Of a DNA stretch of 27,763 nt, positions 16,730 through 24,025 are shown one piece after another. The translations under genes were made by a program, and so were the position numbers. Source of the DNA: a virus; IMG/VR virus record IMGVR_UViG_3300009149_004527, positions 1-27,763 of that record; one strand, 5' to 3'. The notes beneath the pieces were generated by a model, which was not told the origin of the DNA, searched no databases, and was given only the letters and a program-made list of their open reading frames with translations. The first letter of the stretch is position 1; each line of letters begins with the position of its first letter.

Positions 16730-18346
16730 TTACTGGATAGCCTGATTATTCTTTCCCCAGAACTCTTCACGCTCTTCCTTCTCTGGAAGAAAGTCCTCTG
16801 GGGACGTGTTAGCTATCGCTGGAAGGTACATCTTAGCTTCCATATGTGTCCTGTTAAGAAGAGCCCTTAAGGCTTTATATTCAGGACCCTTGATGCTTTC
16901 TTTTGTTATATCACGATCGTGGGTAAAATAAACAGTTGCATAGAAAGCAGCAAAGGCTGGAACAACCTTAAGTGCCATCCTACGCATAAGTTCTAATGGT
17001 CTATTATCCGGACCCTCATACACCTTAGAGCCAAGACCACCAAGTCCTTTCCACTTTACCAGAACGTCCAGCTTTTTCTTTTCTGGCTCATCCCTGTTAT
17101 CCTGTGGATCAGACAGGGTCTTACTTAACCCGTAAGTAATAAAGAAGTTCGTTACTCCACCAATACCGAAGGTAGCCTTTTCCTTAGGGTCCGCATCTAA
17201 CCACTTCTGTATTTGTTCCTGAACAAATGCTTTCGTATTAGAAGGCTTGTTAAACTCAGATCTTAGATTCCTTTCGGAAAGATCTTTGTTTACGGCCTGC
17301 TTTGTGACCTGGGAGAAGTAGGGAATGGCATCCCCTACCTTGTCCGCTAAGTTTAGCATCGAATTAAAAAAGACAGCGGTTAGTACGTTACCACCCATCT
17401 TTCCTGGCTTCTCTTCTGATAGTTCTAGAGCTTCTGGAGGAAGGCTAGTCACAGATGACATGTCAGCCGGAACTGCGTTCTTCCAGGAAGCTACAATATA
17501 TTGCTCAAATAGTCCGCTTATTAGTACAGACTCAGAGACTTTCGTAGATTCGTTGTCGACGATAGAAGGATCATACTTAATATTAAAGGAACTAGGATTA
17601 ACCTTAATCTGTGGAAGCAGCCTGTGCAGCATAGTGACAGTCAGCTCCATGCCCGATGTTACAGCAGAGACGTTTGGTCTTTGTATAAATCTTTCTGGGC
17701 TAGTATCAAAAATACGTCTGATCGTAATAGCATACAGGAGTAGCCTGGCTAGAAAAGGTAAGCCAATAATAATAAAGTTACTAAGGAAATTAATATCTTC
17801 ATTATCTGGATGAGTGTTTTCTACGTTAGTCAGAACCCACCCTGCAGGCACCCATTCTGCTCCAAGTCTTAGTTGCTTGAAGAACCTATTGACCCCACCA
17901 ACAACTTTAGCAGATATAATACTGCATGGCTCATCGCCACCACCCCTCGTTACCATCATACGTGCTAAGGCCTTCCTAACTCTGCTATTAATATCACCGG
18001 ACTGTGCATCAGCTACGGTACCAAACTGGGCAAAGAACTTATTTTTACTGGCGACGTCTCTTTCAATGTCTTTAACAAAGCTATGGACTCGCGCCGTATA
18101 TACCTTCTGAGCCTTACTATCTTTTGATATAGTGTTGACAACAGCAGGAATCTCTTTACGCATAAGAGCTATTAGCGCTGCTTGGATAAGAGCCAGTCCT
18201 TCCTTTGCTTCCGGATCTTTATCGTATTCCGCTAATTTATTTTTTATGGCAGCAGGCTGAGCTATGTACTTACTTCCTGTACGAGGCGCAATTGCATTAA
18301 TTGCGTAAGCACAAGCAGCATCCTCCATTAGGGAAGTCCAAAGCAT
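16730..18346 (-). CDS. Unknown 538-aa protein with membrane segments
   Basis: No family is recognised. The N-terminal 130 residues are helical and charged. A convincing hydrophobic segment lies at about 187-208 (FLSNFIIIGLPFLARLLLYAIT), and weaker ones near 340-355 and 455-470 (VVPAFAAFYATVYF). There is no HExxH, so it is not a fourth metallopeptidase. It follows the promoter-like motif at 18402-18416, 56 bases before its ATG, and has GGAGG at the start, so it probably leads the transcription unit that continues through the gp26-like gene, hub and terminase. It could be an injected inner virion protein or a membrane-remodelling protein; the sequence alone does not decide. Its neighbours (membrane metallopeptidase, speD) suggest an accessory island inside the structural cluster. 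Confidence 0.65.
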   Translation of the reverse strand: MLWTSLMEDAACAYAINAIAPRTGSKYIAQPAAIKNKLAEYDKDPEAKEGLALIQAALIALMRKEIPAVVNTISKDSKAQKVYTARVHSFVKDIERDVASKNKFFAQFGTVADAQSGDINSRVRKALARMMVTRGGGDEPCSIISAKVVGGVNRFFKQLRLGAEWVPAGWVLTNVENTHPDNEDINFLSNFIIIGLPFLARLLLYAITIRRIFDTSPERFIQRPNVSAVTSGMELTVTMLHRLLPQIKVNPSSFNIKYDPSIVDNESTKVSESVLISGLFEQYIVASWKNAVPADMSSVTSLPPEALELSEEKPGKMGGNVLTAVFFNSMLNLADKVGDAIPYFSQVTKQAVNKDLSERNLRSEFNKPSNTKAFVQEQIQKWLDADPKEKATFGIGGVTNFFITYGLSKTLSDPQDNRDEPEKKKLDVLVKWKGLGGLGSKVYEGPDNRPLELMRRMALKVVPAFAAFYATVYFTHDRDITKESIKGPEYKALRALLNRTHMEAKMYLPAIANTSPEDFLPEKEEREEFWGKNNQAIQ

Positions 18347-18401
18347 AAAAGTTCCTCCATATTATATGAAACTTATTTAGTGACTTGCTATTATAGCACG
18401 T

Positions 18402-18416
18402 TCAATTATTGTGTTT
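18402..18416 (-). promoter_or_regulatory. Candidate phage promoter motif, copy 2
   Basis: The minus strand reads AAACACAATAATTGA, followed by ACGTGCTATAATAGC. The motif contains the TAA stop of speD and so overlaps its last codons. It points to the 538-aa gene, whose ATG is 56 bases away. The adjacent TATAAT lies only 4 bases past TTGAAC, so it is not a normal sigma-70 pair. Confidence 0.6.
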
Positions 18417-18789
18417 GCACGAGGTGGGCTGAATCAGAGAAGTTGAAAGACTCCCCTCTTTGAAATAAAGTAGCCTCCGCTATAGTTCCGCCAAGACGCT
18501 TAGCTAGATGTTCTATAGCTTTTCCAGGGTCAGTGTGCTCACCACAAGTAAAGGCGTCCACACAAGCTATTCCCAATTCAGGCCATGTATGGATGGTAAT
18601 GTGGGATTCAGCAAGTACTGATACTCCAGTTACCCCAATAGGATCAAACTGGCGAGTGTACGTAAATAGTTCAGTAGCACCAGCAGCTACTACAGATTCC
18701 TGAAGCAGTTCTTTGATCTTATCCTTGTCATTAAGGATATCAAAGTTACACATAGTGATGTCAGCTACAACATGTCTTCCAAGTGCCAT
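18406..18789 (-). CDS. speD: S-adenosylmethionine decarboxylase proenzyme, SpeD class 1b (127 aa)
   Basis: SpeD makes decarboxylated AdoMet, the aminopropyl donor for spermidine synthesis. The proenzyme cleaves itself and converts a serine to the pyruvoyl cofactor. Here the cleavage motif LAESHITIHTWPE is intact, giving cleavage between E61 and S62, with catalytic H67 and C82 (in DAFTCGEH). These match Ser63, His68 and Cys83 of the Thermotoga maritima enzyme, as does the N-terminal LGRHVVADI. The length is normal for class 1b. It is downstream of a metallopeptidase gene with AAGGAG between them. No spermidine synthase or arginine/ornithine decarboxylase is in the window. Some phage SpeD homologues are reported to act on arginine or ornithine instead, so substrate is uncertain. 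The stop lies inside the promoter-like motif. Confidence 0.93.
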   Translation of the reverse strand: MALGRHVVADITMCNFDILNDKDKIKELLQESVVAAGATELFTYTRQFDPIGVTGVSVLAESHITIHTWPELGIACVDAFTCGEHTDPGKAIEHLAKRLGGTIAEATLFQRGESFNFSDSAHLVQTQ

Positions 18790-18805
18790 TGCATGAAGGT
18801 CTCCT

Positions 18806-19675
18806 TTATTTTAAACTTCTGAGTATCTGGACTGCATCCGGGTGGGTCTTAAACAAACGGTTAACTTCATTTATCATTTTCTGAAGCAGTTTTGTAAGAT
18901 CCCTGCTAGTGGTATCTTCTCTCGAGGAGCTTTGCATACTCTGGAGATAGCTCTTCAAAGGTTGTTCCTTAATCTTTATTGCTTGCTGATACGCAACCAT
19001 CTCTCCCCTTCGGGAAAAATATGAAACAGCAAGCATCTCAGCTATAGTGTAGGTCACCGCAATAACAACGATTAAAAGAAAAAGCATGTCTTTTTGCTTA
19101 TCACTAAGATTAGCTGAGGCGGCTTTCTTTTCTATAGTGCTGATCGCAAACTTAGTCAATAGATGCTTACCTGCTAATCCAATAATTGCAGGTAGTACTC
19201 TTCTAACATACGTAGTAACAGCTGACTCTCCACCAGTCATCAAATGACCGTACTCATGAAGAAGGATAGCTCTCTTAACATCGTCTTTAGCCAAACCAGT
19301 TTTCCTACTTTCCTTTTCTACTAGGCCATCAAGTTTATCAGAGTTTATAAAGATGACTCCCGGATGTCCTGGTGCGACAAACGCAGGAGGATCTTTCGGG
19401 TCTTTAACACTTCTAACAGCAATCGGTTGCATCCCAATCATGGCTTTAAGCTCATTGTCAAGGAATTCATTAATGGGGGCCTCATCTAGTCTTTTCCGTA
19501 CATAACGGATGTTATGCTCGTAGGATAAGGCGTAGCTAATACCAAGAGCTCCATATACGCCCTTCATTAAACGATCGAAGAAGGAGACGGCCTTGGTATG
19601 ACCTGACTCCATTAAGGCGTCTCTGATAGCGTATAGTGAAGCCAGCGTTGTGCTGACTTGGATCAGTTTAATCAT
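18806..19675 (-). CDS. M48-like zinc metallopeptidase, membrane-associated (third paralogue)
   Basis: HEYGH at 140-144 supplies two zinc histidines and catalytic Glu141. A Glu at 225 (SRRGEMVAYQ) follows a strong hydrophobic segment at about 197-220 and is the probable third ligand, as in M48 ExxAD although AD is replaced. The C-terminal LFKTHPDAVQILRSL (about 274-288) matches the M48 THP...R..L element. VIFINSDKLDGL at about 107-118 fits the strand and helix before the active site. The spacing and membrane-segment layout resemble HtpX, but the N-terminal NAFxxPG motif is not clear. It is only about 37 bases after the terminator following the capsid gene, and precedes speD. The target is unknown. 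Confidence 0.78.
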   Translation of the reverse strand: MIKLIQVSTTLASLYAIRDALMESGHTKAVSFFDRLMKGVYGALGISYALSYEHNIRYVRKRLDEAPINEFLDNELKAMIGMQPIAVRSVKDPKDPPAFVAPGHPGVIFINSDKLDGLVEKESRKTGLAKDDVKRAILLHEYGHLMTGGESAVTTYVRRVLPAIIGLAGKHLLTKFAISTIEKKAASANLSDKQKDMLFLLIVVIAVTYTIAEMLAVSYFSRRGEMVAYQQAIKIKEQPLKSYLQSMQSSSREDTTSRDLTKLLQKMINEVNRLFKTHPDAVQILRSLK

Positions 19676-19711
19676 GCTTATCCCCTTGTATAGTCAAACT
19701 AAAATGTTAAC

Positions 19712-19742
19712 AAAAAAAGGGCCTCGGTCGAAACCGAGACCC
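19712..19742 (-). terminator. Intrinsic terminator after the major capsid gene
   Basis: On the minus strand GGGTCTCGGT, loop TTCG and ACCGAGGCCC form a 10-bp stem with one G-T pair, followed by seven T. It is 33 bases past the capsid stop codon. The plus strand has only four T after the stem, so its main direction is that of the capsid gene. Confidence 0.93.
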
Positions 19743-19774
19743 TTTTATAGTCGTTACGCCAAGCGTCGTTAAGG

Positions 19775-21217
19775 TTAGACCCTAACAACGTTAAGGAGAG
19801 CCATACCCTTAGGTCTGACAACTGCCTTGGCATAGCGAGTCATCAGTGTCATGGCAGGCATGCTGCCAAGTGGGAATGGGTAGATGGTTACTGGAATGTA
19901 TGGGCAGTAGAAGTATACTGCTGCTCTTTCTTCAGCTGGTTTGAGCATCATCAGCATTTTGCCTGCAGGCATAACTGGAGTTACGATTATTCTCCATTTA
20001 CCAGCTTCCAGAGTACCCACTCTATAAGTGTGTTCTGTTCCGGAATAGCCGTCGCCTACATACTGGTAGCGGTTCATGGACTCAAGGATCGAAGCTTCCA
20101 GTGGGTTACAGATAACGATGTTGGCCGGTGCGATGTTTGTGTCAGTGTAAATAGTCTGGCTTAGATCGTTCATCTTAGGGATGATGTTCTCATACCAAGC
20201 TTTTTCACCGAGGGCGAAACCGAATGGTACGTTTTTGTTGAAAGTGTCGATTGCTGTTGGATGCAGGAACTGCACTGTGCTAAGAAGCTCAGTGAGGATT
20301 TCCTTATCGATTTCTACAGCGATCTGGTTACTCATGATGGACACGAGCTCAGCCTGGGCATCAAGGTTGAACAGAGCTTTAGTATCCTGTTCAAACTCTA
20401 CTGACCAATGGGCACTAAGCTTTCTGGTCTGAGCTTCGAATAGGATCTTTTCTGTTTTGAACTCAATGCTGGTATTGATTGTGTTCTGCTCGAGAGACAC
20501 AATTGCGTAGATGTCTACGGACACAGTACCGGCTGCTGGGTTGGCAACACTAAGGTTGACAAGACCATTTCTGAAGTCAACACTACCCTGGATAACATCG
20601 GTTAGACCGGATGTTGGGTATGTTACTGATCCAGAGAAATTACCATCAATGTCGTTCTCGATAGCGATGTCAATGGAATCAACACCATCAGTTGCTTTTA
20701 CGATTCTGAAGTTCCTGGAAACGGATGCCACTGAAGGATCCAGTGAAAGTGTTCCAAGAAGATCGTAACCAATCTGAGGTACTGCTACAGTTGAAGTCAC
20801 AGGAACCTGAGGACCCTGAGACACGTTCTGGTTGTATTCAGGAAGTTCATATGATTTGTCATCATATGTTTTTGCGTAAGGTCTGATGAAGTACCTTACT
20901 GCAGACGGGCTGTTCATTGGGGAAATAGTTACTGCTTCTTTTACGGAAAGGCGTGGCCAGAACTTTCTGAGAAGTGGAAGCACAAGAACTGCATATGGGT
21001 TGTATCCAAAAATGGAGTTCTCAAGCAGGTTCTCACGAGTGTTGTTGGCAAGCTGCAGGAACTGTTTCTTTGTAGGATCATCAAGACCCTCAGCTAATCC
21101 ATTGATATATGTTTCGAAAAGATATGGCTCAGTCACGATGCGCTGCATCTCTGTGACCATATTTACACCATGCTCTTTGTCAAGCCTGGTTCTGGTTTCT
21201 AAAAGAATTTCCTTCAT
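19775..21217 (-). CDS. Major capsid protein, T4 gp23-like
   Basis: At 480 aa it is near T4 gp23 (521 aa). It lies downstream of portal, prohead protease and candidate scaffold genes, in the T4 order 20-21-22-23. Residues 1-66 are helical and charged, as expected for a removable delta region. The middle holds typical HK97-fold strands, and the C-terminal segment FYCPYIPVTIYPFPLG then LMTRYAKAV.RP.G resembles the gp23 C-terminal TRYG element. NLLE (63-66) before NSIFGYNP is a good candidate for prohead protease cleavage, since T4 gp21 cuts after (L/I)xE and gp23 is cut after E65. The start has AGGAGG. The strong terminator behind it suits a very highly expressed gene. Confidence 0.9.
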   Translation of the reverse strand: MKEILLETRTRLDKEHGVNMVTEMQRIVTEPYLFETYINGLAEGLDDPTKKQFLQLANNTRENLLENSIFGYNPYAVLVLPLLRKFWPRLSVKEAVTISPMNSPSAVRYFIRPYAKTYDDKSYELPEYNQNVSQGPQVPVTSTVAVPQIGYDLLGTLSLDPSVASVSRNFRIVKATDGVDSIDIAIENDIDGNFSGSVTYPTSGLTDVIQGSVDFRNGLVNLSVANPAAGTVSVDIYAIVSLEQNTINTSIEFKTEKILFEAQTRKLSAHWSVEFEQDTKALFNLDAQAELVSIMSNQIAVEIDKEILTELLSTVQFLHPTAIDTFNKNVPFGFALGEKAWYENIIPKMNDLSQTIYTDTNIAPANIVICNPLEASILESMNRYQYVGDGYSGTEHTYRVGTLEAGKWRIIVTPVMPAGKMLMMLKPAEERAAVYFYCPYIPVTIYPFPLGSMPAMTLMTRYAKAVVRPKGMALLNVVRV

Positions 21218-21274
21218 TTGTTACATTCCTCCTGTATTGAATGTTCTAGCTTAAGAATTTTACTTAGCTTTATA

Positions 21275-21556
21275 CTATGACTGGTTCGTCAGCTCTTCAG
21301 CCTGATCATGTTCTATTGACGTTTTAGCTTCACTCAATCTTCGTTCTTTTTTTGCTATCAACGCTTCTAACATAACCTTGTGCTTGTTAAGCCTGACCAA
21401 AGAAGACCGTTTCTTTAAGATGGCGTTTTCGAGTTTTTCAATCTTTTCTTTCTTCTCTCGTGCGTCCTGCGCCACTTCTTCAAGAACAGTTTTCACTAGT
21501 TTCTCGTTTAAAGTTACATCGTACTGAGTTTTCTTAACGAATGGGATGACTTTCAT
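21275..21556 (-). CDS. Small coiled-coil protein before the capsid gene (93 aa)
   Basis: A highly charged protein. Residues 12-80 form an almost unbroken K/E/L-rich predicted coiled coil (KEKIEKLENAILKK, ALIAKKERRLSEAK). It has no signal peptide or cysteines. Its ATGA overlaps the stop of the preceding small gene, so the two are translationally coupled. The place just upstream of the capsid gene and the helical nature would fit a scaffold, capsid-assembly chaperone or short core protein. That is inference from context; no family is recognised. Confidence 0.75.
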   Translation of the reverse strand: MKVIPFVKKTQYDVTLNEKLVKTVLEEVAQDAREKKEKIEKLENAILKKRSSLVRLNKHKVMLEALIAKKERRLSEAKTSIEHDQAEELTNQS

Positions 21557-21810
21557 GAGACCTTCCCAACTGTACTCAGGTACTGTTCCGCTTCTGTATC
21601 ATATTGGTCACACAGCTGTTGCATCTCTTGTATTTCATTCTTCACTCGCTGCAAGCTGTTTGTAATCTTTGTGTTTGAACTACGAAGACTCTGTAGTTTC
21701 CGTCTGTGTCCTTTATTGGCACCTTTGATTATCTTCTCTTTTATTTTGTTGATCATTTCTACATCAAGAATGATCTCTGGTTCTCTTTGCATAAAACCAC
21801 GAATTTCCAT
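21553..21810 (-). CDS. Small coiled-coil protein, first gene after promoter motif (85 aa)
   Basis: I place the start at the ATG at 21810 (MEIRGFMQREPE), which has GGAGG with 8-base spacing at 21819-21823. A longer frame from a TTG at 21825 would put the SD inside the coding region and is unlikely. Residues 20-80 are helical and charged, with heptad-like IKEKI, LQSLRSS and VKNEIQEMQQL, consistent with a coiled coil. It overlaps the next gene by ATGA. Only about 35 bases separate its start from promoter-like motif copy 3, so it leads the capsid transcription unit. The function is unknown; a scaffold or capsid chaperone is plausible. Confidence 0.75.
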   Translation of the reverse strand: MEIRGFMQREPEIILDVEMINKIKEKIIKGANKGHRRKLQSLRSSNTKITNSLQRVKNEIQEMQQLCDQYDTEAEQYLSTVGKVS

Positions 21811-21844
21811 TAAGTATTCCTCCAAAGGAAAGTAACACTACCTT

Positions 21845-21859
21845 TCAATTATTGTGTTA
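21845..21859 (-). promoter_or_regulatory. Candidate phage promoter motif, copy 3
   Basis: The minus strand reads TAACACAATAATTGA, identical to copies 1 and 2 except for its first base. It begins the unit of two coiled-coil genes and the major capsid gene, the genes expected to be most strongly expressed late. The leader to the ATG is about 35 bases. Confidence 0.65.
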
Positions 21860-21899
21860 GAACGAAACCTACCGAAGTGGTTGTCTAGGAATGAAACCT
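21860..21899 (-). repeat. Imperfect direct repeat upstream of promoter motif copy 3
   Basis: GAACGAAACCT at 21860-21870 and GAATGAAACCT at 21889-21899 (plus-strand reading) share 10 of 11 bases at 29-base spacing, just upstream of the promoter-like motif. They might be an activator site; chance is possible. Confidence 0.3.
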
Positions 21900-21900
21900 C

Positions 21901-21927
21901 AAGCGCTACATTAGAAACGTAGCGCTT
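21901..21927 (-). other. Strong stem-loop in the 139-bp gap before the capsid unit
   Basis: AAGCGCTAC and GTAGCGCTT form a 9-bp perfect stem, extendable by two pairs, with a 5- to 9-base loop. No T-run follows on either strand, so it is not a classical intrinsic terminator. It could protect or process the 3' end of the upstream mRNA, slow polymerase, or act as a protein site. The flanking gap codes for nothing evident. Confidence 0.65.
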
Positions 21928-21964
21928 CAGATATCATACAACATGTTCTGATACAACGTAATTA

Positions 21965-23107
21965 TTATATACTAGCCCAGCGGCCAAGGATCTCATTTGC
22001 CTTAGGCACAGAGATGAGCTGACTAGTCATTTCGTTTATTGCTTCTGAAACCCGATACAGCTCTTTTCCTGTCTTATCTTGAATAAGAAGGGTGATAGTG
22101 CCTCTGCTCTTATCACAGATTATCAAAATTAGGTTGTCTTCCATAAGACGCATTTGCTTTTTCATCTCTTTAGAAAAGATGGATATAGCTTTTGTTCCAA
22201 TATCAGTTGCTTCCGTCTTTGCGGCGTCATCATAGATAACAACAGAGTCTCCAACAGGGATATTTTTGTTATTGTAGCCACTTGCACTAACTTGTCCATT
22301 TCCTTGACCCTCTCTCATATCAAAAGAAAGAACGATCTTATCTACCCCTCCTTTCTTTGACAAGGTGTTAACAACAGCTATGCATCTAGCAGCAAGCTCC
22401 CTTTCTGTCCCTGCTTTCCAGTCTCCGTATGTTCTATGTTCAGGTACTTCTGGTTCTATCATCCCTGGAACAGGAAGACGTTCTTCAAGTACATCTTCAA
22501 ATAGGGGGCTGGCTGAGATCATTACTGTCTTGCCCTTCCCATCAGTTGCTCTCCAGGAGAATGCACATGAGGTCTTACTAGACTCCTGTGCCCCATCTTG
22601 GCCTTCTTTCAGGAAAGTAGGGCCAGCATCTTTAATAAACACATCCTTACCATCCCTTGCTCTTACCTTGTCGCCCTGTCCAGCAACTCCATGGCTTCTT
22701 GAGTTCTTCTCAAGCCACCTAAGTCCAAGAGTAGCTATTGCTACCTGGTAAGGTGTAGAGAACCTGCAAACAAGCTCGGAGCTTCCATCAGGAAGAACCC
22801 TGGCTACACCCATGTCTAATACTTCTTTTACATAAGAGGCATTAACTGTTGGTTCTTTAGCCTTACCTCTGTATCCTGACTGAGGCAGCCATTCTGGGAA
22901 GTCCTTAAGGAAACTAGCATCTATCCTTGGGGCTAAAGACTCATCACCTCTAGATAGCACACCTATGATATCACCAAAACTCATTTCATCCAGTATGTCA
23001 CTTTTTTCTGCATAGAAGCGTACACCCAGAACTTTTGCTCTACGTGGATCAGTGGATCCTACAAACGAAGCCATCTGTTCCTTTGTTTTTTCAACGTTTG
23101 TTGCCAT
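21965..23107 (-). CDS. Unknown 380-aa protein in the scaffold (gp22) position
   Basis: It lies between the protease and capsid genes, where T4 has its scaffold gene 22, but it does not look like a coiled-coil scaffold. Residues 1-120 hold FGDIIGVLSRGDESLAP-type and Trp-containing globular sequence. The middle is G/D/K-rich, and the C-terminal third (about 270-370) is strand-rich (KIVLSFDMREG, NLILIICDKSRGTITLLIQD). No catalytic motif or membrane segment is evident. The stop is TAG; the start has GGAGG-like TGGAGGATAC. Candidate roles are capsid decoration, vertex or internal head protein. No family was recognised. Confidence 0.65.
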   Translation of the reverse strand: MATNVEKTKEQMASFVGSTDPRRAKVLGVRFYAEKSDILDEMSFGDIIGVLSRGDESLAPRIDASFLKDFPEWLPQSGYRGKAKEPTVNASYVKEVLDMGVARVLPDGSSELVCRFSTPYQVAIATLGLRWLEKNSRSHGVAGQGDKVRARDGKDVFIKDAGPTFLKEGQDGAQESSKTSCAFSWRATDGKGKTVMISASPLFEDVLEERLPVPGMIEPEVPEHRTYGDWKAGTERELAARCIAVVNTLSKKGGVDKIVLSFDMREGQGNGQVSASGYNNKNIPVGDSVVIYDDAAKTEATDIGTKAISIFSKEMKKQMRLMEDNLILIICDKSRGTITLLIQDKTGKELYRVSEAINEMTSQLISVPKANEILGRWASI

Positions 23108-23123
23108 TGTATCCTCCAGTAAC

Positions 23124-23807
23124 TTATAAAAGGTTTAACATTTTGTAAGCACAGTCTCTTACCTCTGCTTCGATATAGCGTTCGATAAGGGGAGTAAGTG
23201 TCTTACTTTCAGCTAGGTACTTTTCTTTAACACAATTAGTTGCTTCTTCTAGTACTTCTTCAACAAACGCAGATTCATTAGAAGGGTTGATAACAGCGTC
23301 ATATGTTACAAACTTGAATGGTTCGGTAACATAAGACACGTCATTCTGAACTGCAACTCTTCCAGTGGACCTTAAGGAGAAACCAATACCCATTCTTCTT
23401 CTAATAAAAGAAGCTAATGTGTATCCCCAAGTTGTAGGAGTGGTCTCTATGACGGCTCTGATAACTCCATGGCCCGGGTCCTTATCAATCCATAGTTTAT
23501 TAAAGCAATGAGAAGCGTTCTGCATGCGTACAGCCATGATTCGGTGTACTGGAGAGTCAGCGTCCGGATGGTCCGCTTCACCAAATAACCTTCGTTTGGA
23601 GATTTGAGGCTGAGCAAGTTGGATGTGCCTGTCCATCAGCTCTGTAGGATAAATCCTGCGGTTAGCGTTCATGACATCGCACACCTGCATAACGGCACGA
23701 CAGATGACACTATTGTCACTCTTTAGTTTTTCAATTGTAAGATCACTCTCGCAAAGAGTGGTAAGGTCATACATTGCGTAAAAGCCGTTCTTGTTCACGC
23801 GTCTCAT
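23124..23807 (-). CDS. Prohead core protease, T4 gp21-like (serine protease)
   Basis: This is the maturation protease that cleaves scaffold and capsid proteins inside the prohead. NANRRIYP at about 47-54 matches the common N.N.R.YP element, GEADHP at 76-81 carries the catalytic histidine H80, and GIGFSLRSTGRV at about 140-151 has the catalytic serine S144, in the order and spacing of gp21-type (U9/S78-like) prohead proteases. At 227 aa it is near T4 gp21 (212 aa). The start has GGGAGGTAATAAC before ATG. It follows a 62-aa gene and precedes the unknown scaffold-slot protein. The expected cleavage specificity is after (L/I)xE, and candidate sites occur in the capsid protein. Confidence 0.92.
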   Translation of the reverse strand: MRRVNKNGFYAMYDLTTLCESDLTIEKLKSDNSVICRAVMQVCDVMNANRRIYPTELMDRHIQLAQPQISKRRLFGEADHPDADSPVHRIMAVRMQNASHCFNKLWIDKDPGHGVIRAVIETTPTTWGYTLASFIRRRMGIGFSLRSTGRVAVQNDVSYVTEPFKFVTYDAVINPSNESAFVEEVLEEATNCVKEKYLAESKTLTPLIERYIEAEVRDCAYKMLNLL

Positions 23808-23811
23808 GTTA

Positions 23812-24000
23812 TTACCTCCCGGGGTGCTTGTTTGCTTGTTCCCAGAGCATCAGTGCCTCTAGAACATTTTTCTGTGAATAGGTAAAGAATCCAGGCCCAT
23901 GCCCGCTTTGTTCAAAATCATTCCATTTAACGAGCAAAGTGATCTGCTCATGAATTTTCCTAACGAAAATAGGTCTTCCTGGTTTTGGTCCTACTGCCAT
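23812..24000 (-). CDS. Small unknown protein (62 aa)
   Basis: A well-spaced GGAGG ribosome site and a position 26 bases after promoter-like motif copy 4 make this a credible gene despite its length. It is basic and aromatic (KIHEQITLLVKWNDFEQSGHG), with no cysteine pairs, membrane segment or recognised motif. Its stop is 4 bases before the protease start. In T4 a small gene, 68, lies between 67 and 21 and belongs to the prohead core; the place is similar, but there is no visible sequence likeness. Confidence 0.75.
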   Translation of the reverse strand: MAVGPKPGRPIFVRKIHEQITLLVKWNDFEQSGHGPGFFTYSQKNVLEALMLWEQANKHPGR

Positions 24001-24025
24001 AATTCCTCCAATGTATAGTTACGTA

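Noticed and set aside
17325-17813. Plus-strand open frame (162 aa) opposite the 538-aa gene
   Set aside because: Antisense shadow with Ser/Leu-rich composition, no SD and no separate promoter; all convincing genes are on the minus strand.
19687-19713. Sigma-70-like promoter (TTGTTA, 15 bases, TATACA on the minus strand) before the third metallopeptidase
   Set aside because: Both boxes are weak (4 of 6), the spacing is short, and the first box overlaps the terminator T-run; it is not supportable without transcript data.
20467-20485. Fifth copy of the promoter motif inside the capsid gene (AACACAATCAATAC)
   Set aside because: It keeps only the first half of the motif, lies in coding sequence and is not near a gene start.
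21811-21825. Five-residue longer start (TTG at 21825) for the first coiled-coil gene
   Set aside because: It would place the only good SD (GGAGG) within the coding region; the ATG at 21810 has proper spacing.
21901-21927. tRNA or intrinsic terminator at the stem-loop before the capsid unit
   Set aside because: The flanks do not fold into acceptor, D and T arms, and no T-run follows the stem on either strand.
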